Shown here piece by piece: positions 27,970 to 36,162 of a DNA stretch of 64,000 bases. The notes under the pieces were generated by a model. The model did not search any database. It worked only from the letters and a program-made list of their open reading frames with translations, and was not told the DNA's origin. Location of the stretch: positions 186,001 to 250,000 of the forward strand of contig CAVVFL010000007.1 in the NCBI GenBank assembly GCA_963747375.1. The letters run 5' to 3'. Within the stretch, counting starts at the first letter, position 1. Each line of letters starts with the position of its first letter. The translations under genes and the position numbers were made by a program. Source of the stretch: Sva-07 sp963747375 (GTDB lineage Bacteria > Actinomycetota > Acidimicrobiia > Acidimicrobiales > Ilumatobacteraceae).

Positions 27970-28900
27970 ATGCCCGCGACTCACGATCAACGTTCCGAAC
28001 TCGCGGCCGACCGCTCGACGATGACCACGGCCGCCCGGGCGACGCCGTGGATCGCTCGAGCGGGCTGGATCGTCGTGGCCGTCGTCGGCGGGTCCGCCGT
28101 CCAGGCGGCCGTCGAAGGGCGCAGTTCTGGAGTCGTCTGGACGACGGCGATCGGCGCCTGGTTGCTGTGGGGCATCGCCGCACTCGCACTGGCGATCGCG
28201 TCGGTCCGATCGCTGACGGTCGTCCGGGTCGGCGTGCCGCTCGCGGTGGTCGCCACCATCGCCGCTGCGATCGGCGGCGCGCCGGCTGTCGATCTGGTCG
28301 GCCTGGGCATTCCCGCGATCATCACCCTCGGTGCGGTGTCTGCGGCCGAGTTCGGCCGCCAATTCGTGCAGGCGTCGGCCTACGGCGACGAGGAACGCTT
28401 CCCGCTGCGCATGCCCGTGGCCGCAGGCGCCGCGGCGGTGGTCAGCTGGCTGATCTGGGCCCCGGCACTGGTGTGCGGACCGCTGCTGCTGGCCGCCGAG
28501 CAGTGGATCCTCGGCGCTGCTGCTCACGGCGGTCGCCGTGGGCGGCGGCGTGTTCCTCGGCCCGCGATGGCACCGCTTGTCGCAGCGATGGTTCGTGCTC
28601 GTCCCCGCCGGCATCGTGGTGCGTGACCCCGTGGTGCTGGCCGACACGTTCCCGTTGCGCACCGGCCAGATCGCTCACATCGGGTTGGCCCCCGCCGACA
28701 CCGAGGCAGCCGATCTGACGGGGCCGGCGAGCGGTTATGCGATCGAGGTGGCAACGATCGAATCGGTCACGGCGGTGTTCGCCTTCACGCCCGCCGAACC
28801 CAACGGGCGAGCCATCCACCTGATGTCGTTCCTCGCGGCACCGAGCCGCCCGGGGGCCGTACTCCGCGCCGCCAAGCGCCGAGGACTCCCCGTGTCCTGA
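27970..28900 (+). CDS. Membrane protein with C-terminal PH-like domain (one frameshift)
   Basis: The first frame gives at least four hydrophobic segments (ARAGWIVVAVVGGSAVQAAV, AIGAWLLWGIAALALAIA, VRVGVPLAVVATIAAAIG, AAVVSWLIWAPALVCGPLLL). Near 28510 a one-base shift continues with GGGVFLGPRWHRLSQRWFVL followed by VPAGIVVRDP, IEVATIESVTAVFAFTP and RAIHLMSFL, which looks like a PH-type beta domain. The joined protein is about 310 residues. The ATG at 27970 follows GGAGAG. It is divergent from the MetE-like gene. The function is unknown. Confidence 0.65.
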
Positions 28901-28922
28901 CGCGTCCCTCGAGAGCACAGAA

Positions 28923-28975
28923 CCGAAACATGCCTCCTCGTGCGCGCTGAGCGCGCACGAGGAGGCATGTTTCGG
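28923..28975. terminator. Perfect 25-bp-arm palindrome between convergent genes
   Basis: Arms of 25 bp (28923-28947 and 28951-28975, beginning CCGAAACATGCC and ending GGCATGTTTCGG) pair perfectly around a TGA loop. It lies 23 bases after the membrane-protein stop and 47 bases before the mnmA stop, so it can serve both strands. The central GCGC-TGA-GCGC is the same as in the 54-bp repeat family, although the arms differ. Confidence 0.85.
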
Positions 28976-29021
28976 GGTTTCGTGGTCGAGTTGGGGGTGA
29001 TGCTCGGTTCTGCGGCGGGAT

Positions 29022-30065
29022 TCAGCGGCAGATGCCGCCGCCGAGCACGCAGCTGTCGGTGACGTCGTAGAACACGACGCTCTGGCCGGGGGCGATACGG
29101 CGTTGCGGGCGGTCCCAGGTCACGGTCGTTGCGCCGTCGCCGGTGACGATCGAGGCGGCACACGTCCGGCCGTGCGCGCTGCACTGCACCAGCGCCGACC
29201 CGACGGCGGGTTCGTCGACCCACGTGACGCCATCGACGACGAGATGGTCACGGAGCAGGTCGGCGTCGTCGCCGACGGTGACGGTGGCCGTTGCGGTGTC
29301 GACGTCGACGACGTATCGCTTGGGTCCGCCGCCAGGCAGCCCGAGGCCCTTGCGCTGGCCGATCGTGACGAGTTCGACCGACTCGACCTCGCCGACACGT
29401 TCGCCGGCGGTGTCGACCACGGTTCCGGCCCGAAACGGGATGCGTTCACCGAGGAACGCCGTGCGCCCACCCGTCGAGGTGATGAAGCAGACGTCCTGGC
29501 TGTCGGGCTTGTCGGCCGTGCGCAGGTCGATCGACGCCGCGAGCGCCCGCACCTCGGCCTTCTGCATGCCGCCGACGGGAAACATCGTTCGTGCGAGCTG
29601 AGCCTGGTCGAGCATGTGCACGACGTAGCTCTGGTCCTTGGCCGGATCGGCGCCACGCTCGAGGGTGTAACGCCCGTCGGAGGTGCGCCCGATGTTGGCG
29701 TGATGACCCGTGGCCACCGCATCGAATCCGAGCAGGTCGGCGCGCTCGGCGAGGCGGGCGAACTTGACCGAGCGATTGCATTCGATGCACGGGTTCGGCG
29801 TGATGCCACGCGTGTGCGCGTCGATGTAGGGCGCCACGACGTGCTCGTCGAAGTCGTCACCGAAGTTGAAGACGAGATGGTCGATCCCGAGCTGCTGGGC
29901 CACGCGGCGAGCGTCGTCGACATCGGACACCGAGCAGCAGCCGGTGTCGCTGTCGCCGCCCCAGAGCTTCATCGTCACGCCGACCACGTCGTGGCCCGCC
30001 TGTTGGAGGAGCAGGGCGGCGACCGACGAATCGACGCCGCCGCTCATGGCGCACATCACCTTCAT
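29022..30065 (-). CDS. mnmA: tRNA-specific 2-thiouridylase
   Basis: MnmA thiolates U34 of Lys, Glu and Gln tRNAs using sulfur relayed from IscS. The 347-residue protein has the PP-loop SGGVDSS near the N-terminus, the first catalytic Cys in NPCIECN and the second in SQDVCF, plus TGHHANI and IGQRKGLG. The ATG at 30065 overlaps the iscS stop (ATGA), so sulfur donor and acceptor are translationally coupled, as in many Actinobacteria. The big palindrome at 28923 likely ends the transcript. Confidence 0.97.
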   Translation of the reverse strand: MKVMCAMSGGVDSSVAALLLQQAGHDVVGVTMKLWGGDSDTGCCSVSDVDDARRVAQQLGIDHLVFNFGDDFDEHVVAPYIDAHTRGITPNPCIECNRSVKFARLAERADLLGFDAVATGHHANIGRTSDGRYTLERGADPAKDQSYVVHMLDQAQLARTMFPVGGMQKAEVRALAASIDLRTADKPDSQDVCFITSTGGRTAFLGERIPFRAGTVVDTAGERVGEVESVELVTIGQRKGLGLPGGGPKRYVVDVDTATATVTVGDDADLLRDHLVVDGVTWVDEPAVGSALVQCSAHGRTCAASIVTGDGATTVTWDRPQRRIAPGQSVVFYDVTDSCVLGGGICR

Positions 30066-31198
30066 CGCCGAAGCCGTTCCACTGCGGGCACGAGCACGTC
30101 GACGGCCCGGTCGACGTCGGCTTCGGTCGTGGTGCGCCCGAGCGTCAGACGCAGCGAACCCAGCGCCGTCGCGCGATCGACGCCCATCGCGGCGAGTACA
30201 TGAGACGGCTCCATCGCACCGCTGGCGCACGCCGATGCCGCCGACGCGCAGACGTCGGCTTCGTCGAGGAGGTAGAGCAGCGCCTCGGACTCGACGCCGG
30301 CGATGCACACATGCGCCGATCCGGCGACCTTGCGTGCTGGTGGCACTGTTTCGACGACGCCGTCGAGGCGGCTCTGGAGGCCGCTCACGAGCCGATCGCG
30401 GAGATCGGTCAGCCGCACGGACTCGGTGTCGCGTTCGGCATCGGTGAGTTGCAGGGCCACGGCGGTGGCGACGATGCCGGCGGTGTTCTGCGTGCCGCTG
30501 CGGCGCTCTCGTTCCTGTCCGCCGCCGATGATCAGCGGGTCGATGCGTGGCCCGCCGCGTTCGATCAGCACGCCGACGCCCTTCGGACCGCCGAACTTGT
30601 GGGCACTCAGCGACAACAGGTCGACGTGCGGCGTCACCTCGCGCAGATCGAGCCAGCAGGCTGCCTGCACGGCGTCGGTGTGCACCAGCGCGCCGGGCGC
30701 GAGTCGACGTACGAGCTTCGACACCGCGGCGATGTCGGTGATCGTCCCGACCTCGTTGTTGACGGCCATCACGCTGACGACGGCCACGTCGGCCTCCTCG
30801 TCGAGCACCGCGGCAAGTTCATCGAGATCGACGCTGCCGGCGGCATCGACGCCGACGACACGACCGCCGAGATGCTCGACGACGTGCAGGACCGCGTGGT
30901 GCTCGACGGCCGGACAGACCGCAATGCCGCCGTGCCGTGAGACAGCGCCGACGATCGCGGTGTTGTCGCTCTCGGTTCCACAGCCGGTGAACACGACCTC
31001 GTTGGGTCGGCACCCGACGGTTGCGGCCACGATGTCGCGGGACTCGTCGATGGCCTGGCGGGCCCGGCGGGCGAAGCGATGCGACCCCGACGGGTTGGCG
31101 TAGACGGTGGCGAGGTACGGCATCATCGCCTCGATCGCCTCGGCGCGCATCGGCGTCGATGCCGCATGATCGAGGTAGGTGATCGCCGATTCGGTCAC
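30062..31198 (-). CDS. iscS: Cysteine desulfurase
   Basis: A PLP enzyme that takes sulfur from cysteine for tRNA thiolation and Fe-S clusters. YLDHAASTPMR at the N-terminus, the PLP Lys in SAHKFGGPKG, the persulfide Cys in ASACASGAMEPS and GSLRLTLGR identify the group II NifS/IscS type. The start is taken as GTG 31198 (TESAITYLDHAAS follows) because a -10 box TAGCGT (31206-31211) lies 7 nt upstream; the GTG at 31207 would overlap that box. It is followed by mnmA with a 4-base overlap. Confidence 0.95.
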   Translation of the reverse strand: MTESAITYLDHAASTPMRAEAIEAMMPYLATVYANPSGSHRFARRARQAIDESRDIVAATVGCRPNEVVFTGCGTESDNTAIVGAVSRHGGIAVCPAVEHHAVLHVVEHLGGRVVGVDAAGSVDLDELAAVLDEEADVAVVSVMAVNNEVGTITDIAAVSKLVRRLAPGALVHTDAVQAACWLDLREVTPHVDLLSLSAHKFGGPKGVGVLIERGGPRIDPLIIGGGQERERRSGTQNTAGIVATAVALQLTDAERDTESVRLTDLRDRLVSGLQSRLDGVVETVPPARKVAGSAHVCIAGVESEALLYLLDEADVCASAASACASGAMEPSHVLAAMGVDRATALGSLRLTLGRTTTEADVDRAVDVLVPAVERLRR

Positions 31199-31205
31199 CC
31201 ATCCC

Positions 31206-31211
31206 ACGCTA
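31206..31211 (-). promoter_or_regulatory. -10 box of iscS-mnmA (leaderless)
   Basis: TAGCGT on the minus strand, 7 nt from the GTG at 31198; it decides the iscS start. Confidence 0.45.
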
Positions 31212-31279
31212 CCGCCGCCTGCCGACAGGGCCCGCGCCCTCTCCGCGCCTCGACGCGTGGTCTGTCGCGAGTGGGGCGC

Positions 31280-31753
31280 TCAGCCCCACTTCTCCTGCGC
31301 GGCCGCGTACACGCCCTGGTCGAAGGAGTACTCGACGTGGTTGCCGTCGGGATCGGCCAGCATGCACACGTATCCGACCGGCGGGGGCATCTGACGCGGC
31401 GGCATCGCCAGGCACCCGGCCGCCTCGCCACGCCGGGCGATCTCGTCGAGGTCGTCACGGGTGGGCAACTCGATACCCAGGTGGGCGAACGGAGCGAGCA
31501 CCTCCTGAGGTGCATGAGCGAACGGATCCGTCGCCGGCAGGAACTGCGCGAGCACGAGCACGAACGGTCGGTCAGCCGCGTCGGGATGCGCGAGCCAGAC
31601 CCCGAATCCGAAGTCGTCCTGGTTCCGTGCGAGCACCTCCAGCGGGGTGAACTCGGTGTACCACGCGATGGAGTCCTCCACGCTGCGCACCCGCAGCGCC
31701 ACGTGGGTCCAGCGCGGGGCCGTCGGGCGGATCGTGAACGTGGCGTCACTCAC
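31280..31753 (-). CDS. VOC-family protein 1
   Basis: A 157-residue vicinal-oxygen-chelate (glyoxalase/extradiol dioxygenase fold) protein: RWTHVALRVRSVEDSIAWYT, FGVWLAHPD, FAHLGIELPTRDDLDEI and CMLADPDGNHVEYSFDQGV, the last providing the usual Glu metal ligand, with His in THVAL as another. The enzymatic role is open (dioxygenase, isomerase or lyase). The GTG at 31753 overlaps the stop of VOC protein 2, so both are one transcript under the operator at 32264. Confidence 0.85.
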   Translation of the reverse strand: MSDATFTIRPTAPRWTHVALRVRSVEDSIAWYTEFTPLEVLARNQDDFGFGVWLAHPDAADRPFVLVLAQFLPATDPFAHAPQEVLAPFAHLGIELPTRDDLDEIARRGEAAGCLAMPPRQMPPPVGYVCMLADPDGNHVEYSFDQGVYAAAQEKWG

Positions 31754-32231
31754 TGGTGAAACCCTCCGGGATCGACGGCGACTCGCCGGCCTTGCCCCAC
31801 AGCACCAGCGTGTTTCCCCACGGGTCCTCGAACGCTGCGTTGTACCCGTTGAACTCCGCCCAGAAGTGGTCTCGCCACAAGATCGTGGCACCGCGGGCCT
31901 CGGCCTCGCCGAGAATACGATCCATCGAATCGTCGTCGTCCACCAGGATCCACGTGCGTGCGGTGTGGCCGTTGCCAGCCAGGTGGCGAGGTTCGACGCC
32001 GGCGGGATCGGGGTGCGGCCGAGCGTTCTCGGCATTGAAGATCCCCATGTGCAAGTTGCCCGTCGGGCCGGGCGTTCCGTCGTCGAGCGGGAACTGCCCA
32101 CCGGGCACGATGCGGTGGAACACGCCCTGCGGACGTGGCTCGACCTCCCAGCCGAAGACGGCCGCGTAGAACTCGGCCGAGGCCTGCGGGTCCGTCGACG
32201 GGAAGTCGACGAAGATCAGTGTGTTGGGCAT
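31746..32231 (-). CDS. VOC-family protein 2
   Basis: A 161-residue VOC protein: MPNTLIFVDFPSTDPQASAE, FYAAVFGWEVEPR, GNLHMGIFNAENARPHPDP, ARTWILVDDDDSMDRI and NAAFEDPWGNTLVLWGK. It resembles the paired beta-alpha-beta proteins annotated as bleomycin-resistance/glyoxalase type. The ATG at 32231 is 7 nt from a minus-strand -10 box TAGGTT (32239-32244), and a GntR-type palindrome lies at 32264-32274, in the -35 region. It is divergent from the GntR gene. Confidence 0.85.
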   Translation of the reverse strand: MPNTLIFVDFPSTDPQASAEFYAAVFGWEVEPRPQGVFHRIVPGGQFPLDDGTPGPTGNLHMGIFNAENARPHPDPAGVEPRHLAGNGHTARTWILVDDDDSMDRILGEAEARGATILWRDHFWAEFNGYNAAFEDPWGNTLVLWGKAGESPSIPEGFTSE

Positions 32232-32238
32232 GCGGACG

Positions 32239-32244
32239 AACCTA
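32239..32244 (-). promoter_or_regulatory. -10 box of VOC2-VOC1 operon (leaderless)
   Basis: TAGGTT on the minus strand, 7 nt from the ATG at 32231. The operator at 32264-32274 lies about 20 nt upstream. Confidence 0.5.
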
Positions 32245-32263
32245 CCAAACTCATACGGTCCGA

Positions 32264-32274
32264 TGGTCAGACCA
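32264..32274. promoter_or_regulatory. Predicted FadR/GntR operator 1
   Basis: TGGTCAGACCA, a perfect palindrome around a central A, in the region shared by the divergent VOC2 and GntR genes. The half-site TGGT..ACCA is the pattern of FadR-subfamily regulators. The same core is found at 33133 and 43626. Confidence 0.7.
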
Positions 32275-32354
32275 ACTCCGACTCGCCCGCCGACACGGTG
32301 ATCGGGCGCTGTAGGACGCAGCGGGTTCCCCTCGCCAACTAACGTGCCCACGAG

Positions 32355-33083
32355 ATGCGATCGAGCCCCACCACCGACGTGACCTTCGAGCCGGTCATGC
32401 GCGAAACGCTCAGCGTCCTGATTCGCGATCAGCTGCTCGAGCGCATTGCGTCGGGCGAATTGGAGCCGGGTGTGCAGATGCCCTCCGAGCGGGCCCTCTC
32501 CGAACAGTTCCAGGTCGCGCGCACATCGGTCCGCGAAGCCATCCAGGGTCTGCTCTCGCTCGGCATGATCGAGCGGCGGGGAAACCGGTCGTACGTGGCC
32601 GAGAAGCTTCCCGAGATACGCGTCGAGACGAGCGACGACCGCAAGGACTTCGTTCGCCAACTCTTCGAGACCCGCCGGGCACTCGAGTTGCCGATCATCG
32701 AACTCGCCACCCAGCGCGCGAGCGTCGAGGACCGGGTGGAGATCCGCACGATCGCCGACCGATTCCTGCCCGGGATGCCCCTCATCGAGTTCCGGCGACT
32801 CGACCGGGAGTTCCACTCGGCCATCGCGCGGGCCTGCGGGAATCCGCTCCTCGTCGAACTGTACGGCAAGGTGCTGGCCCAGCTGTTCCGTTCGGAGGAC
32901 TTCGACGAGCTGTTGTCGGCCGACGCCAACCGCGACGAGGTGATTCGGATCGTCGACCAATCCGTCGAGCACCACGAAGCGATCGCACGAGCGATGGCGA
33001 ACGGCGACGTCGTCGCCGCGGTGACGCAGGGGACTCGTCACCTCGACGCCGTCGAGCAGAGCATGGTCGATCGGCTCGTCTGA
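32355..33083 (+). CDS. GntR-family (FadR/FCD) transcriptional regulator
   Basis: A 242-residue regulator. Winged HTH at about residues 15-80 (LIRDQLLERIASGELEPGVQ, MPSERALSEQFQVARTSVRE) and a C-terminal FCD ligand-binding domain with helices carrying D/H metal ligands (FRRLDREFHSAIARACGN, VDQSVEHHEAIARAMANGD). It sits at the centre of the catabolic island. Palindromes TGGTCnGACCA flank it on both sides, so it probably represses the VOC genes, the hyu/Rieske operon, the ABC transporter and itself until an island substrate or intermediate binds. A TAACGT box (32340-32345) precedes the ATG by 9 nt. Confidence 0.92.
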   Translation: MRSSPTTDVTFEPVMRETLSVLIRDQLLERIASGELEPGVQMPSERALSEQFQVARTSVREAIQGLLSLGMIERRGNRSYVAEKLPEIRVETSDDRKDFVRQLFETRRALELPIIELATQRASVEDRVEIRTIADRFLPGMPLIEFRRLDREFHSAIARACGNPLLVELYGKVLAQLFRSEDFDELLSADANRDEVIRIVDQSVEHHEAIARAMANGDVVAAVTQGTRHLDAVEQSMVDRLV

Positions 33084-33132
33084 CCCCCTCTGCTGACCAC
33101 CTCGTCTGACCACGAGCCACGGGCGTCGGTTA

Positions 33133-33143
33133 TGGTCTGACCA
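33133..33143. promoter_or_regulatory. Predicted FadR/GntR operator 2 over the VOC3-hyu-Rieske promoter
   Basis: TGGTCTGACCA, a perfect palindrome within ATGGTCTGACCAT. A possible -10 box TATGGT (33131-33136) overlaps it, so binding would block the promoter of the operon that starts at 33189. Confidence 0.7.
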
Positions 33144-33188
33144 TCAGACCCACGGACCGTGCCGATGGTCCGCTCGAAGGGAGCCAGG

Positions 33189-33665
33189 ATGATCACCGGA
33201 ACGAACCACATCGTGCTGTACGTGCGAGATGCACGTCGCCAGGAGCAGTTCTACACCGAGGTCCTCGGGTTCTCGACCGTCATCGCCGGTCCTGACGGGC
33301 AGTTCGTCTTCATGCGGGCGCCGGCATCGGCGAACCATCACGACATCGCGTTCTTCTCGATCGGTGACCAGGCGAGCGACTCCAGCGCCGGCCGCGGGGC
33401 GGTGGGCATGTACCACGTGGCGTGGGAGGTCCCGACACTCGGCGATCTGGTCACGATGCGTGACACGCTGAGCGATGCCGGTGCACTCGTCGGGTCGTCC
33501 GATCACGGCGCCAACAAGAGCTTGTACGCCCGCGACCCCGATGGTCTCGAGTTCGAGGTCATGTGGTTGGTTCCGGCCGCCGAGTGGGGAGCGGAGGAAC
33601 ACGAGGCGATCGTGCGACCGCTCGATCTCGACGCCGAGGTCGCACGGTTCGGAGCCGACGCGTGA
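33189..33665 (+). CDS. VOC-family protein 3
   Basis: A 158-residue VOC protein: MITGTNHIVLYVRDARRQEQ, FYTEVLGFSTVI, FMRAPASANHHDIAFFSIGD, GMYHVAWEVPTLGDL and SLYARDPDGLEFEVMW. Metal ligands H7, the His in YHVAWE and Glu in EFEVMW fit an active extradiol dioxygenase-type site, so this is the most enzyme-like VOC member of the island. It starts after GAAGGGAGCC, is the first gene of the operon to 40025, and its stop overlaps the cupin start (GTGA). Confidence 0.88.
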   Translation: MITGTNHIVLYVRDARRQEQFYTEVLGFSTVIAGPDGQFVFMRAPASANHHDIAFFSIGDQASDSSAGRGAVGMYHVAWEVPTLGDLVTMRDTLSDAGALVGSSDHGANKSLYARDPDGLEFEVMWLVPAAEWGAEEHEAIVRPLDLDAEVARFGADA

Positions 33666-34060
33666 CACTGCCCGACCTCGCCAATCAGTACTGCCACTTC
33701 TTCGACGACGACGCCTTCGAACCCACCGAACGGTCGGGGTTCCGCCGCCGGGTCATCACCGGCGAACAGCTGCAGCTGTGCTTCTGGCGAATCACCGGCG
33801 GCGCATCGGCTCGTTCCTGCACCACCACACGGACAACGAACAGTTCGGCATCATCATGAGGGGAGCGCTCGACTTCCGTATCGGCGAACCCGACGACGAT
33901 CAGCGCGTCGTGCCTGCGCGCCGGTGATGTCTACCTCGCACCCTGCGACGTGTGGCACGGCGACTCGTTGTTCATCGGCGACGACGAACTCGGCGAGTGC
34001 TGGATCCTGGACGTGTTCGCACCACCGCGCGCCGATCTCATCGGCGGTGCGGCGTCATGA
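33662..34060 (+). CDS. Cupin-domain protein (two frameshifts)
   Basis: Three frames join to a single-domain cupin of about 132 residues: LPDLANQYCHFFDDDAFEPT, RVITGEQLQLCFWRITGG, then GSFLHHHTDNEQFGIIMRGA followed by LDFRIGEPDD (first cupin motif with HHH..E), then AGDVYLAPCDVWHGDSLF (second motif with His) and a C-terminus ending IGGAAS. Breaks are near 33815 and 33915. Metal ligands are complete. It may be a dioxygenase, isomerase or sensor. The start GTG overlaps the VOC3 stop and its stop overlaps hyuA (ATGA). Confidence 0.7.
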
Positions 34061-36162
34061 CCCACGACTGGCGGCTCGCCGTCGACATCGGCGGCACCTT
34101 CACCGACGTCGTCCTCCTCGACGCATCGACCGGCACCGTGGTCGTCGACAAGACGCTCACGACCCCGAGCAATCCGCTCGACGGGGTACGCACCGGTGTC
34201 GAGGCCCTGCTCGCCCGCGCCGGCGTCCGACCCGAGGACATCATCGCCCCGATCGTGCACGCGACGACATTGATCACCAACGCGCTCATCGAGGGCAAGA
34301 CCGGCCGCGCCGCGCTCGTGACCACGGCAGGGTTCGGCGACACCCTGCTGATCCGCGACGAGCACCGCTACGACATGTACGACCTGCAGATCGAGTTCCC
34401 GCCGCCGCCGATCCCCCGCTCGCTGACCTTCGAGATCGACGAGCGCACCGCCGCGGACGGCACGACGTTGCTGCAACCCGACAGCACATCGCTCGCCCGG
34501 CTCACGCAGTCGCTGCGCGACGCGAAGGTCGAAGCGGTCGCCGTCTGCCTCCTCAACTCGTACGTCAACGCCGCACAACGAACGGCTCGTGGCGGACCAC
34601 CTCCGCAGCGAACTCGGCGTGCCGGTGTGCATCTCGTCGGAGGTCTCGCCGCAGATCCGCGAGTACCCGCGCATGGTCACGACGGCGTGCAACGCGGCCA
34701 CCATGCCGGTGATCGGCCCGTACCTCGACGAGCTGCAGAAGTGGCTCGTCGGCAGCTGGATTCGGTGGATCCGTGCTGATGATGCTGTCGAACGGTGGCG
34801 TGGTGTCCGCCGACGACGCGGCGCGCGCCCCGATCCGGCTGGTCGAGTCCGGTCCGGCGGCCGGGGCCCTGGCCGGTCGCTGGTTCGCCCATCGACTCGG
34901 CGAGGACCGGCTGCTGTGCTTCGACATGGGCGGCACCACGGCGAAGGCGTGCCTCATCGACCACGGTGAGCCCGACCTCACCACCACCTTCGAGGTCGCC
35001 CGCATCTACCGGTTCAAGAAGGGCAGCGGCTTCCCGGTGTCGGTGCCGTCGGTCGACCTGGTCGAGATCGGGGCGGGCGGCGGAGCACTCGCGCACATCG
35101 ATCAGTTCGGTCTGCTGAAGGTCGGACCGGAATCGGCAGGGGCCGAGCCCGGCCCAGCCTCCTACGGCCGTGGCGGCGACGCCCCGACGGTCACCGATGC
35201 CGACCTCGTGCTCGGACTGCTCGACGCCGCCTTCTTCCTCGGCGGTGACATGCCCCTCGACCTCGACGCCGCCCGGCTGCACTCACGAGCGTCGGTGACC
35301 AACTGGACCTCGGACCCGTCGACACCGCGGCGGGCATCCACGAGATCGTCAACCAGAACATGGCAGCAGCCGCGCGCATGCACGGAGTCGAGCAGGGCGT
35401 CGACCTCCGCGGCGTCACGGTGTTCGCCTTCGGTGGCGCCGGTCCGGTGCACGCCTGTGGAGTGGCCGAACTGCTCGAGTCCGACCGGGTCGTGTTCCCG
35501 GTCAACGCCAGCGTGTTGTCGGCGTTCGGCACGCTCGTGTCCCCGGTGCGCATCGACCTCGCCCGGTCGTGGCCCCGACGACTGGTCGACGTCGATGCCC
35601 CGGAGCGCGACCGGCTGCTCGACGAGCTGCGCGCCGAGGGACGGCGTGTCCTGGCCGCCGCCGGGGCCGACGCCGGTGACATCCGGTTCCGGTACGGGGT
35701 CGACGCCCGCTACGCCGGACAGGGCAACGAGGTGACCATCTGGGTCGGCGACGGCGACGCCTGGCCCGCCGACGACGCCGTCGTACTGGCGGCCTTCGAG
35801 GCCGAGTACCGACGCATCTACGGACTCACGATCCCCGACGTCGGCGTCGAGGTCGTCACCTGGCGGTTGTCGGTCTCGGCCGACGCAACCACGATCGATC
35901 CCGATCGGATCGAACCGGCCGAGACCACACGTGCCGAGCCGTTCACGACGCGATCGGTCGTGTTCGACCGATCGAGCGGAGCGGTCGACACGCCCGTGTA
36001 CCGGCGAGCGGCTCTCGGGGCCGGAGCACGCATCGACGGCCCCGCGATCGTCGAAGAGCGCGAGACGACGGCGGTCATCCGCCCGGGCTGGACCGCCGAC
36101 GGTCGCCCCCGACGGAAGCATCGTCGCGACGAGATCGGCTGTCGAGGAGGCACGCTCGATGA
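34057..36162 (+). CDS. hyuA: HyuA-type hydantoinase/5-oxoprolinase A subunit (multiple frameshifts)
   Basis: Joined frames give about 700 residues, the usual HyuA length. The N-terminal phosphate-binding motif VDIGGTFTDVVLLD, VHATTLITNALIEGKTG, NAATMPVIGPYL, VLMMLSNGGVVSADDAAR, VESGPAAGALAG, FDMGGTTAKACLID and FAFGGAGPVHACGVAEL are the family blocks in order. HyuA with HyuB forms an ATP-dependent imide/lactam hydrolase or related carboxylase. Breaks lie near 34575, 34757, 35295 and 36110. The first two are each fixed by removing one base (for example an extra T at 34757). The ATG overlaps the cupin stop, and the end overlaps hyuB (ATGA) in the frame assumed here; a direct fusion cannot be excluded. 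Confidence 0.8.

Noticed and set aside
31199..31207. iscS start at GTG 31207
   Set aside because: It overlaps the -10 box TAGCGT; the GTG at 31198 lies 7 nt downstream of that box and begins the conserved N-terminus.
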